From Oryza sativa Japonica Group (taxonomy: Eukaryota > Streptophyta > Magnoliopsida > Poales > Poaceae): DNA of 64,000 nucleotides. This document shows positions 11,736-27,469 of the stretch, in pieces. The position numbers and the translations under genes were made by a program. The notes beneath the pieces are model-generated. The model saw only the letters and a program-made list of their open reading frames with translations, was not told the DNA's origin and ran no database searches. How positions within the stretch are numbered: the first letter of the stretch is position 1; each line of letters opens with the position of its first letter. The stretch is from assembly GCF_034140825.1 (NCBI RefSeq), contig NC_089037.1:34563001-34627000 (forward strand), written 5' to 3'.

Positions 11736-12306
11736 TATCTCTGTTTGTCAGTTTATGGGCTGCTATTACAATTTCTCACCACTCAAATATACTCCTCTCT
11801 ATCTCATAAAAATCCAATTCTAAGAATAAATATGAGCATATATTGTGTCCAGATTCATCTCGAAGATTGGATTCTTTTTTTGACAGAGAGAGTATAAGTG
11901 TAATCTCTATTTATGGGACGCTATTAGAAGTTTGAATAATTATTGTAAGGCTACCACCGAAGTATTAAAAAATATCACCAGAACTGTTATTCGAGTGACA
12001 TACTTGTAAAAGTGAAAAAAATAGTGGTAAAATTGTAAATGTCCCTATTCTCTTTTGTTCAGCAACTCAAGATACAAGCGGCCCGCCCAGCCCGTTTGAA
12101 GACGACGTGAGCACAAAGCAAAACGGAGGCCCATGTGAAGACGACGGAGTGGGCTGATGGCTTCGAGATGAGATAAGGCCTCGGCCCACGCATTTAAGCC
12201 ATGCGAACTATTTCTAATTTTTAGTTTAAACCATTTTCTCCCTTGTTGTTTTCGCGGCCAACTGTCAATCACTTTAGCTGTTTCACTCGAAGGATCTCTT
12301 CCCTTA
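11736..12306. other. Spacer between Mutator-type and Harbinger-type elements
   Basis: A Stowaway-like fragment lies near 11790-11895 (ACTCCTCTCTATCTCATAAAAA). The rest, about 12050-12300, has mixed composition and no supported gene. A minus-strand frame of 124 codons has no recognisable domain. Confidence 0.4.
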
Positions 12307-13344
12307 GGGCATGTACAATGGTAGCCACAAGTAACTATGGTCTCAAGACGCCACGTAGGATAGAACCACACAAAGGTCACACTACCCACAGTGAAAGCCA
12401 CTCCAAAACGTTTTTGCATGTCAGCCCCTATCTATTTATATGTCAGCCCTTGTATTATCAAACCTATTGAAACTTTATATTTTGAACCCTATAGTAACCA
12501 AAAGAAGTATATGTATACCCCTAAACAACTTGGGACCCACTGTCAGCCTCTTCCCATCCCCCTCTCTTTTTTATTCCACTCTCTCTCTCTCTCTTCGACT
12601 TCTTCTCCACCGACGCTCTTTCCTCTCCCCTCCTCCCCTCGCCACCCACCACTCCGGCGGCAGATCGGCGTCGCTCGAGCTTTGGCGGCGGCGGATCTAG
12701 CGGCAGCGAGGAGCAGCGGTGGCGGCGGCAGCGGGGAGCAGCGGTGGCAGCGGCGGGGAGCAGCGGTGAGGGCGGCTGGCTTGACGCCACCGTCTTCCTC
12801 CCCCCACGACGGCGCGCTCGCCGGATCCGGGCGTGGGCTCACCGGATCTAGCGGCGGTGGCCACAACGCGGCGGTGATTCCTCGACGTTGCCGTCCTCCT
12901 CCACCCACGATGGCGTGGACACAAGCTTGGCGACGGCGAGCTTGCCGGATCCAGGCGCGGGCTCGCCGGAACCGACGGCAGGGAAGCGGCGGCGGCGGTG
13001 GCGGATCCGTCGGCAGGGAGCAGCGAAGACGGCGAAGCGGCGACGGCGGATCTGGCGGCGGCGGGGAGCAGCGACGACAACCACGGCGGCTGCGGCAGAT
13101 CTTGTGAGGCGACGACGACCACGGCACGGGGGGACCGGATGAGGCAACGTGCGGGGCTCCGACTCCTCCAACACGAAGCTTCGGCCTGTGGCTTTGCAGC
13201 TCCCGAGCCCAAGCGCGACGCTTGCACCAGTTTCTCTACAAGCTCACTGACAGCCTGCGAGACCACCCAAACTCATGACAGCTCGGCTCAGCTCCGACGT
13301 GGACCTGCGAGACCACAGGCTAGGGTCATGCGTTGTACATGGCC
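12307..13344. mobile_element. GC-rich PIF/Harbinger-type element with TTA target duplication
   Basis: The 1,038-base element starts GGGCATGTACAATGG and ends in its imperfect reverse complement (…TTGTACATGGCC). It is flanked by TTA on both sides (12304-12306 and 13345-13347), the classic PIF/Harbinger target. About 12560-13160 is very GC-rich with GGCGGC and AGCGGTGGCGG repeats. This unusual filling gives long overlapping open frames on both strands but no recognisable domain. It may be captured host sequence or simple-repeat growth. No transposase is present. Confidence 0.75.
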
Positions 13345-13676
13345 TTAGGTTCCAGTCAGCTGGATCTGCATGATGCGGGTCGAATTTAAGGCTACATGAC
13401 TAAAAACAAGAGTTTGGTCATGGCAATTTATTCGATAGTTTATAGTTGGATCACACTCAATTTATTATATGTATACTTAATTTGCTGGACCACTACTATT
13501 ATAGTAACTACATCCTCTAATTAAAATATTAACCTTAGCTTCGAAAGGTCTTATCTTTTTGTTTATACTTATGCTTATAAAAAAAATAAATTTTCAACCT
13601 TAAAATTAAAGGTAAATTTGGGATTTTTTTAATCAAAGTTTATTTTTCACATGTATAGAAAAGTTTTATTCACATA
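13345..13676. other. AT-rich spacer
   Basis: No gene or defined repeat seen. It separates the Harbinger-type element from the nested Stowaway. Confidence 0.4.
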
Positions 13677-13697
13677 CTTCCTCTGTTTCACAATGTA

Positions 13698-14316
<619 letters not shown>

Positions 14317-14396
14317 ATATATATATATATAATCATTAACTTCTAAATAAATATGAGCAATACTAGAAAGTTTTACAATCTAAAACGGAGGGAGTA

Positions 14397-15271
14397 TTAT
14401 TTTTTCGTTTGTAAATATGTTGAGGATGAGCCAGATTGTACAACATAAAAATTTATGCTAGACTTGTTAGTACTATCGCTAAAATGCAGCCACGCCCAGC
14501 AGCCAGCACTACAAGCGTGCAAGCCCTATACCGTGATAGACCAGCAATGTGATATTCTTTGACTTTATAAAACCAACGGCATAAATAGTGTACAAACATT
14601 TTCTTTTTCTGTAAGAAGAAAAAGTGAAAACCCAAACACTGAAAGACACCCGATCCCTCTGGAAACAAAACGACGAAACCCTGACGCGACTGTCGGCCGT
14701 GGCCCCACCGCCCACACCCCCATCTCCGCTCCACGTGGAGTCCAGCTGGTTCATCCTCCCCCGCGCATCACATCCACTTGATGACACCCACGCTACACGT
14801 GGACCCCCACTCCGGGTCAAGATCCACTACGTACCCCACCCCCTCCCACTGACGTCTGGGGCCCACGCACCTGGCCCCACCCGTCAGTGTGATGGCCCGC
14901 CCCCGTCGCGTGCGATAGATACGACCGATGCGAGGCGAGAAGAGTTCGAGTTCGAGCGCGAGAGAGCACGATACGAAACGAACACGCGGAGAGAGAGAGA
15001 GAGAGAGAGAGGAGGAGGAGGAGACGACGCGGCGATCGGCGAGACCGGAATCCGGCGGCGACGCCACCCATCTCCCCCGCCGCCGTTGGCCGCGGCTAGA
15101 AGTAGTGGGGGGGGGGGGGGGGGCTCGCCGGCGCGCGGGCATCGGCATCGGCGTGAGTAGATCGTATCGTGCGAGTGGTGGATCGGAGGAGGGTGATCGC
15201 GATTTGTGAGGAGGGGGGGGGGGGGGGGTTGGGATTTGGATTTGGATCGTGGGGATCAGGGGGAGGAGGAG
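14397..15271. other. Squalene synthase promoter and 5' leader
   Basis: About 14700-14950 is GC-rich with several ACGTGG/CACGTGGA motifs, including CCACGTGGAG at 14730-14739, a G-box core. It is followed by a GA repeat (14992-15011), then two G homopolymers (about 15108-15123 and 15213-15228) shortly before the ATG at 15272. Confidence 0.5.
14992..15011 (+). repeat. (GA)n tract in squalene synthase leader
   Basis: About ten GA units lie 260 bases upstream of the start codon. GA/CT repeats are common in plant 5' leaders and bind BPC-type factors. Whether it is transcribed is not known from sequence. Confidence 0.7.
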
Positions 15272-18200
15272 ATGGGGGTGCTGTCGAGGCCGGAGGAGGT
15301 GTTGCCGCTGGTGAAGCTGCGGGTGGCGGCGGGGCGGATCAAGCGGCAGATCCCGCCGGAGGAGCACTGGGCCTTCGCCTACACCATGCTGCAGAGGGTC
15401 TCCCGGAGCTTCGCGCTCGTCATCCAGCAGCTCGGCCCCGACCTCCGCAATGCCGTCAGTATCCACCACCTGTTCCTCCTCCTCCCCCTCCTCCCATCTG
15501 CTGTTCCCGAATTCTCATGTGTTTTTACGGTCTCCCGTGCTCGAGGAGATTCTGATGGCCGTTGTGCTGATTCCGCAGGTGTGCATCTTCTATCTCGTGC
15601 TCCGAGCCCTCGACACTGTTGGTCAGCAATTTCTCTGAACTACTTTGTACTTTTCAATTGCTTTTTGACTTTACCACGATTTGGTGATTTGGTGAATTTT
15701 TCTTTTCAAACAAAGTGGTTTGTGGCGCCTTTTGAATTATTGAATTACCCATGGTTTTTGTGTTTTCCTTTATCGACTTACATACTATGTTTTTTTTTTT
15801 CATGGGTGCGTGCAGAGGACGACACTAGCATTCCTGCCGCGGTGAAGGTGCCGATCCTTAAGGAATTCCATCGGCATATCTACAACCGCGACTGGCATTA
15901 TTCATGTACGGTATCGCTCCACTAAATATGCTGTTCTCAGGCTGAGCAGGATGGCGGCTTTTTTGTGTTTTGTTAATCGGAGTTTGATTGGTTTGATGTG
16001 ACCTTGCAGGTGGAACAAAAGACTACAAATTACTGATGGATAAGTTTCGCCTTGTCTCCACGGCTTTCTTGGAGCTTGGTCAAGGGTAAATTCAGTTCCG
16101 AGTCTTCTGAATGTTTTCCTTGTCTGACTTTTCTTGGTTCCTAGTACTTCGCGACTTGACATCTTTGAGGCTTCTCATATATTGGCGTTTTCTCAAATTC
16201 TTTGGACGCATGCCATTTCTCAAATTGTATATTGGCGTAGTCTCAAATTCTTTGGACGCGTCAGTCCAGATATTCATATCCATGAAACTACTTCAAGACT
16301 TTTCTACATAATGTGGCGTTCACTTGGTAGTAGTAGCTAGCTGAGAAACCATCCTGCATGGTCAGACTCAAATGGTGAAATAAAAAGCTGATCATGATAT
16401 TTACACAGTAAGATGATTTGTACGATGATAATTGCTATGAATTAGCAAACAAGCATCCTACAGAAAAACAGGGGACTACACAAACTTGAACGGCAGTTAT
16501 ATTCGTGAACCCTATGAACCGTGTTCTTTTGATTGTTTTTGTTAGAACTTCTTCAATCCTGTTAATGTTAAGTATTCTTCACACTCGATTATATTTGGTC
16601 ATATTTATATTATTTCGACGAGGAGCAGACCAAATTTTGTTGGAATAACGGAGAGCATGTGTTCAGCCGTTTCTGAATGTAAAATTGCATTTTACTTTGG
16701 TTGCCCATATCCCCGGATACTTGCATCACTCAATATTCTGATATACTCTTTTCTTTCTTAGTTATCAAGAGGCAATTGAAGAAATCACTAGGCTAATGGG
16801 AGCAGGAATGGCAAAATTTATCTGCAAGGAGGTATGTTGTTAATATAGCCATCAAAACATCTAAGCAAACATAATTTTGAAATAAATGTTTTGGTGCAAT
16901 GTTCTTAACATAAGGAGATCACAAGGTCATTTTATTCAAAAACCAGTATTTAATTTTAGTGTGAGGCGATGACCTTGTACTCTTTTTTTTTTTCTGGTTT
17001 CCATATCAGCAGTAGATGGTAAGGCCTATGTCTCATCACTTATTAGAAATGTCTGCCCTGTATATGGTACTATCCGTGCATATTCTTTTCTGGCTCAAAA
17101 AATAGGGTACAGTCCATGGTGTGTTTCGGTAACTTCATGCTTGGTAGGAGTGTTACTGTGAATTTTGACCAAAGAGAATGACAAAAGCCTGTGTGCTTGT
17201 GTCCATATACTTTTCCACGCTATTCCTAAGTCCTAAGGTATCTAGTGAATAGCCAGTGGCCACTATATATCGTGCTTAAAAGAACAAATGTTTTTACTGG
17301 TATTCAAGTGATGACCAAAGGCTATAACAGATGGTCATATGCTTCATGCAACCTTGACATGCTTTTATGCCTTCTTTTCAGTTCCATGTCCAGTTTTTGG
17401 CTGTCCTATCAGTAAGTGGTTGTACTTTTGGTTTCCTCCATATGAAAGATGTTATCTACCTTGTGGCCATTTGTAGTCTCACAGAATATACTATGAAATG
17501 CCTGATCTGAAACAATAACAAAGACACAATATTCTCTTCAAAATTGTGATAAATCTTTTCGATGGTATCTAGTGTCCACCCTCAATTGGCTACATTATTA
17601 CGTGGATCTGAACTTTATTAGATTCCCTCATATTTCCATGGGATATGCTTAGACATGTTTTAGTTGCATCTAGTAAAATTAGGGAGTAAACGATTAATTG
17701 CAATATAGTTTGTCATTAGTTTTCAAGAACAAAAAGGAGTTTGTAGCATATGTATTGATGAAATGCTGATTTAATACTGTTTTTAACTAACATGAAACAA
17801 CTTTGTTTACATAGGTTGAAACTGTTGATGACTACAATGAGTACTGTCACTATGTAGCAGGGCTAGTGGGGTATGGGCTTTCCAGGCTCTTTCATGCTGG
17901 TGGGACGGAAGATCTGGCTTCAGATTCACTTTCAAATTCAATGGGCTTGTTTCTGCAGGTTTTTTGTTGATTTTGTTGAATCAGTTATGTGCACTTACAG
18001 TTTCTAATTGTTGTTAGTAACCAATATCTGGACTTACACTGCAGAAAATCAATATAATTAGGGATTATTTGGAGGACATAAACGAGATACCAAAGTCACG
18101 TATGTTCTGGCCTCGAGAAATATGGAGTAAATATGTCAATAAACTCGAGGTATACTGTCCATGTATCTTCTTTTTTCTTACTGAGTACTACCTCCGTCCC

Positions 18201-21200
18201 AAAATACTTGTCGTTCTAGGTTATTTAGCATGTACTAAGGTTTGAAGACAAAGACTATAATACCCCTTAATTAATAATGCATAGTTGGATGTGGAATGAT
18301 GGTTGGGGGTATAATGGGGAGAAATTTGAATTGGAAGTGGTTGATATGACAAGTAGTATTTTAAAGTGACAACTATTTTGGGACAAGTATTGTGGGACGG
18401 AGGAAGTAGCTTTAAATTTATTCGAAATGATTAAATTGTCACCACAATTGACAAGAGATGCCATTTGAAGTGTTAAATCCAACTGTCAATAACCAAATAA
18501 TATAAATTCATTTATTATGCTGGAAAGTCCACTACAGTTTTATCTATTTTCTGTGTGTAATAATACACATTTTTTTATAAAATCAGGATTTGAAATACGA
18601 GGAAAATTCAGAAAAGGCAGTTCAGTGTTTGAATGATATGGTGACTAACGCTCTGTCTCATGCTGAAGACTGCCTCCAATACATGTCAGCATTGAAGGAT
18701 CATGCCATTTTCCGTTTTTGTGCAATACCTCAGGTATATGTTAATCTTTTATAGTACCAAATTTTTGAACCAATGCAAATTGTGCCAGTCTGTGTCAAAT
18801 ATTAACAGTTTATGATATTCTCTTGTGCTTGCTTGCAGTATATAATGATAACTTTTATATTGGCCATGAAGTTTAGTTAAGCTATTGCTAGTGTACACCT
18901 ATTGCTAGTGTACACGTCTAGGAAATTTTACTCTTTTTTTTAAAATATCTGTATGTAATGCTGATTGTAATGCCTAGGGTCCAGGTATGGATCTAAGCCC
19001 AACTCATCTACTTGAACCACACATCTGAGTGACGGTTAACCGGGAATTTATTCTACCAGACTACTACTTATAAGCTGGTGCACATGGAGCCAGCTAGCCG
19101 AGGTGGTACTGAGCAAGCGTTTTCAGGCTATGCTAGCTAGCGTACTCTTCTGCTATCGATGAAACCGAAAGAAAATACCAGTGCTCTTTCATATAGATCG
19201 AGATGCAGTAAGACAGGCTTTCTCGAAGTAGGGTTGTACCATTAGAAATAGTTAGGCTAGGTCCTTGACCCCTACCTTTTCTGAGATTCATGGAATCATC
19301 ACATTAATTACGCACGAATCAGAATGGGGCCTATCTATATTCCAAGTAGTACCCCTCGTCCAGTGAAGTCATGAGGCTAGCCCCCCTGAATGAAGTAGCG
19401 GAGCCCTCTGCCCACAACGCTTTAGCTAATACACAGAAATGCATACCTTTATTTTTCTGTAATTCAATGACTGCATGCATTGCTCGGTGAATGTGAAGAA
19501 CTAGGCTGTTGTCGCGGCAATAATGAGGCAATCTAAAAAACTAGCTACAGGCTTGCTTGCTGCTGCTGCTGCTCCTGCTCCTGCTCCTGCATTTGCTGTC
19601 GTGTTTACTAGCTAGCGCTATTGCTGCTGTGCTCACATGTGGCCCAAGGCCAGATGGCTGTTCTGCTTGCTGCTCACTTGCGCCTACGCTAACTAGCTTG
19701 CTCATTGCTGCCTGCTTACTTGCTCTTCTTCTCTATCTTTTCCCCTTCATCTCTATTTTTTTCCTAATTATTCTGGGGCGTCACAGACTCACAGTAATTT
19801 ACTGCTATAGCAAATCTTTGTACCATATCTGTGGTAAAGAGGAGCCAGCTATTTGAATTGGTTTGTTTATTAGTTCATGTTTGATCACTGTTGACATGCT
19901 AAATCTTGGGCCAATGATAGTTGATATTTGTTGGCAGTTGGGTAGCATTCCTCGTTGGTTGAAGCTGTTAATTGACCTAACATTTTGTGTTTGAGTATTA
20001 TACACTTCTATTCTTGTAATATGTTTGGTATGTATTATTTTGGAACAAACTTTAGGATACTAATACATCATTCCATCTTTTCAGATAATGGCAATTGGGA
20101 CATGTGCTATTTGCTACAATAATGTGAATGTCTTTAGAGGAGTTGTTAAGATGAGGCGTGGTAAGATTACATAAGACATACTAAGTAAATTCAAATTGCA
20201 GTAACCTCTCTTTACTTTGAGGAGAATAGTTATTTTATCTCCATGACCACCTTGTCAGAGTTTGCTTAATGGAATTCAATATGGATAGGCTATCCGGTTC
20301 TCTTCTTTTGTATGGTTAATTTAAGAGTAATTGTATTTATTTACTCAGTTGTCAGAAATTGATCAATGTGCAACAATAATCCTATTGGTTACACAATGGA
20401 GTGCTCCTGTGTTCATTGTCACAAGTTGGCATCATTGTAACTTGTGTCAGTTTTGTTGATTAGTGTATCATAAGATTTCACCACTTCATTGCTGGCATTT
20501 CTTTGTCCCTTTTGGTTTAGACAAAGAATGGTGATTTGTTGAGTAAGATGACTAGATGAGTATCTTTAGAATTATTGTATGCTTTGTTTTTTGGGCACAT
20601 GGCTCCATATCTCAGTAGAACAGCTATAATTTAGTTAGCAGAAGGTGCAACTATAATTTATATATATTTATCACTGAATTTGCATAGTAGTAATAATTTC
20701 CTTAAGCAACTTTATTTTGTTTTGTCACCTTTATCTATTATAAACTAAGTACATCTGCTCCAGTCTCTAGTTACCTTTATGTTCTCTCACCTCAGGAAAT
20801 TAACATGTTCTCTCAGGGCTCACTGCACGAGTAATTGATGAGACAAACACAATGTCAGATGTCTATACTGCTTTCTATGAGTTCTCTTCGCTGATAGAAT
20901 CGAAGGTAAGGACCATGATCTTTGCTACCATGAATGTAGGGTGGCTGTCGCTCATTTCTTCCATATAGATAATAAGACACTCAAATATTTCATTTTTTAC
21001 AATAGATTGCTATCCATCAATTGTATTGCACAAAAATCTTCACTCAGTATAATTATTTTTTGTTAATATGTAAACATTTCTTTTGAACTTGTTCTTTGAG
21101 CCACTTTTGCATTAAATGTTGTGTTGATTTAAGGATCATGAAATTATTTTAGTCTTCAGCAGAATGTTCTAAACAGCAAATATAGGATGTGCACTGTTAT

Positions 21201-21622
21201 TTCTGGCCTTCAAAGGCTACCTTAGTTGTCCTGCTCAAGAGTGTATGATGTTTTACCCACATGTCCAGATTGATAATAATGATCCAAATGCTTCCCTAAC
21301 GCGGAAACGTGTTGATGCGATAAAGAGAACCTGCAAGTCATCTTGCTCACTAAAGAGAAGGTTTGTTGGTTGATTCTGATTTAGTGTTCCATTTATTTCT
21401 GTTGGCATTTCTCATCCCTACCGATCATCTTAATTATGCAGGGGATACGATTTGGAGAAGTCAAAGTACAACTCCATGCTGGTGAGAATAATATATAAAC
21501 CTTAAATCCTTTTAGTGATTCTGTTTCTATTTATCTTTCTCAAACTGTTTCTGTGACTTGCTCAGATAATGGTTGTACTTCTGTTGGTGGCTATTGTTTT
21601 GGGCATGATATATGCCAAGTGA
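15272..21622 (+). CDS. SQS1: Squalene synthase (farnesyl-diphosphate farnesyltransferase), 13 exons
   Basis: Joins two farnesyl diphosphates head to head and reduces the product to squalene with NADPH. This is the committed step to sterols, brassinosteroids and triterpenes on the endoplasmic reticulum. Exons: 15272-15454, 15579-15621, 15816-15905, 16010-16085, 16762-16831, 17815-17958, 18045-18149, 18587-18733, 20085-20160, 20817-20905, 21269-21360, 21442-21481 and 21566-21622. All introns are GT-AG and the total is 403 residues. The first Asp-rich motif DTVED is at 73-77 and the second, DYLED, at 209-213; both bind Mg-diphosphate. The last exon (386-403) is a hydrophobic membrane anchor ending YAK. 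Intron 7 carries a Stowaway MITE and intron 8 a ~650-base foreign-looking segment. The divergent UGT is 4.8 kb away with transposons between, so shared control is unlikely. Confidence 0.97.
18188..18406. mobile_element. Stowaway MITE in squalene synthase intron 7
   Basis: A 219-base element with inverted ends CTACCTCCGTCCCAAAATAC and TTTTGGGACAAG…GGGACGGAGGAAG, flanked by TA on both sides (18186-18187 and 18407-18408). It lies wholly within the intron and leaves both splice sites untouched. Confidence 0.9.
18890..19535. other. Foreign-looking segment in squalene synthase intron 8, possible mitochondrial insert
   Basis: Composition changes abruptly from AT-rich intron to balanced, unstructured sequence with several GCTAGCTAGC-like runs, then changes back. 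No plant gene frame is visible. The texture (near-even base use, no poly-T tracts) resembles grass mitochondrial spacer DNA, which often inserts into rice nuclear introns. This is a judgement from appearance only. A short direct repeat, CTATTGCTAGTGTACAC, sits at the left edge (about 18883-18916). Confidence 0.3.
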
Positions 21623-22512
21623 TTCGTCCTAGGTGGTCCATTGCCCTCAACTAGACAATCTATGCGCATCAGGTATGTCAAATGGTTTCAACAATTTTAC
21701 CTGTTCTATTTCGTTTTAAAATTTGAAACAGGGAAGGGCCTGCTGAATTTGATCATGAAGTGAATTTGATATCCAGATTTCTTATCAGCGCCAACTCCAA
21801 AGCACATGCAGCAATTATAAGTACTGACTGACTGCAAGAATAGACTGTACTTCTATGAAGTTGGATCTCTTCACCTATCTGTTCACCCTAAACCTTTTCA
21901 TGGTTTATAAGAATGCGGGTTGTTTCTTGCAAAATTTTGGGTAGAATGGTGCAAAAAAGAATTTGTTCGATAATGAAGATAGCTGTGGTTTTGTTAGCTT
22001 GTGTTATATTGATGTAATTTAAGATCATGCGAGTGTTTATTTTCCCGGCGACATTCTTTTGTTTATTCATTATATGCAGTATCCATTTATCTTGGCTCTC
22101 ACCTGCCTGATGAAAAACATGTATGTTTATCCATACCATATGTAACACCGTCGAATGTTAATCACTTCTGCGTAACAATGCAAATGTGCCAAAACTAGTA
22201 TAGAAGTATTCCGGTCAAAAATGAAAGAACATTAATAAACAAAAGAAAAAAAACATCTGGCCAGTAATGCCTCGTCCGAAACTAGTAAACTACGCGAAAC
22301 AATCAACTGAAAAGGACAGGTGAATCAGCCAACCAAGACTATTGCCAGTAAACGAGAAAGCCAGTGCAGTAACAACCATCCATAAATTGAAGGTAAACGG
22401 GCGCATTTTCCAGCACCATGCCAACCAGGCTGATTACAAATCCCAACACATCAGATGTTTTCAGGGAAATCAATAGAATATGATCGTTGCTCGCGACAGC
22501 CGGGAATCAGTA
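21623..22512. other. Convergent 3' ends of squalene synthase and helicase
   Basis: Holds both 3' untranslated regions. I see no gene or transposon. Confidence 0.5.
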
Positions 22513-26214
<3,702 letters not shown>

Positions 26215-26263
26215 AATTTTGCACAAAACCTTTGATGAAGAAGCTACTGCTTATCGCTTGTAC

Positions 26264-27287
26264 CTGGAGATAACAGATACATAAAGCAAGTCAATACAAA
26301 CATAATGTGACATCTGGGAACAAAAAAGAAAGGTGCTTCAGCGGCAACAATACAGAATATCAACTAAATGAACAACTATCAATTTTTTTTCTTGTCAATC
26401 CTTTGGTAAGCCTTTGGTAAGTGGCAAACAAATAAGGCTAACACAACATGTAACTGCAGTCAAATTACTGGAGATTGTATGAAAACATATATGAAACAAT
26501 CCAAATTATGTCTCTATAAACATCATCCAGAAATTAAAATGAAGCTTAAAATCCACAATAAAGAAGCACTAAAGCTAACAGAGGCAAAGAGCCGAGTGGG
26601 AATTATCATATTTCGTAGCATTGGCAGATTTTTGCTAAGAGCTCTGGTAGCTACAACTATGCTAAGCAAATTACTCAGTAAACAGCACCAAAACCAATCT
26701 CCAACTAGTAATGTGGACAGGGAATCATAATCTACTTACAGCACAAAGTAAATTGACTACACTTGCATTAACATTAACCAGTAGATCTCATCGGTTAGAA
26801 AACGTATTCAACACAAAAACAGTACCAACGGGCAGCAATCACACCAAACTAACGCAATCATCTCAGATACGACGATAAGAGCAGCATGCAAGCGGGGAAA
26901 CCCCATATAAACTCGTGAATCGAAGCCACGAAACGAGGTACCGTCTCCCACACGATTAAGCGGGAGAACCCTACCCTAAACCGTGAATTCCTTTCCAATC
27001 CGCGGCCAATCCCCCCGCGGAAACCCTACGAATCGACCAAATCTACATAGCCCGCATGCAACCTAGCGGAAGCAGCTCCAAATCTCAAAACACCTCACCA
27101 ATAGATTCAACAAGCAAGCAGCACCGCCGACACCGCCAACTCCAAGCAAACGCCCTCGAAACAAAAAAACAACCGGAATTCCTCCCAAAAACAAGAGCAA
27201 TCGCCCGTCAAAACGAACTGGATCGAGCAAATCGGCAGCGGAAGCGCGCGCGCGAAGACGAATAGACGGGATCGGGGGGATGCTCAC
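26264..27287 (-). other. 1,024-base intron in the helicase 5' leader
   Basis: On the minus strand, CTGCAG|GTGAGC at 27287 is a strong donor and TCTCCAG|GT at 26264 an acceptor. They leave a ~50-base second leader exon ending at the start codon. The interior has no supported gene. Leader introns near a promoter often raise expression in plants. The splice sites are inferred and not proven. Confidence 0.6.
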
Positions 27288-27354
27288 CTGCAGCAGCAAG
27301 CGTAGAGTAGGAGGCGAACCAGCCGAGGAGGAGGAGGGGATGCGAGGCGGCGAG

Positions 27355-27362
27355 AAACCCTA
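27355..27362 (+). promoter_or_regulatory. Telo-box AAACCCTA in helicase leader
   Basis: AAACCCTA lies within the presumed first leader exon or promoter of the helicase, in a GA-rich region typical of plant transcription starts. It matches the element in the CCT8 leader. Confidence 0.45.
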
Positions 27363-27469
27363 GGTAGGTAGGGGAGACGAACGGGAGGAGGAAGCAGAGG
27401 CGAGGCGAGAGAGAGAGGAAAAAGCGGAAGAGAAAACAGCAGCGGATGCCGAAAGTTCGAAGAGGGGCA

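Noticed and set aside
12391-13266. Open frames of 190-240 codons in the Harbinger-type element
   Set aside because: Overlapping frames on both strands of GGCGGC-type sequence, with no domain and no proper gene structure.
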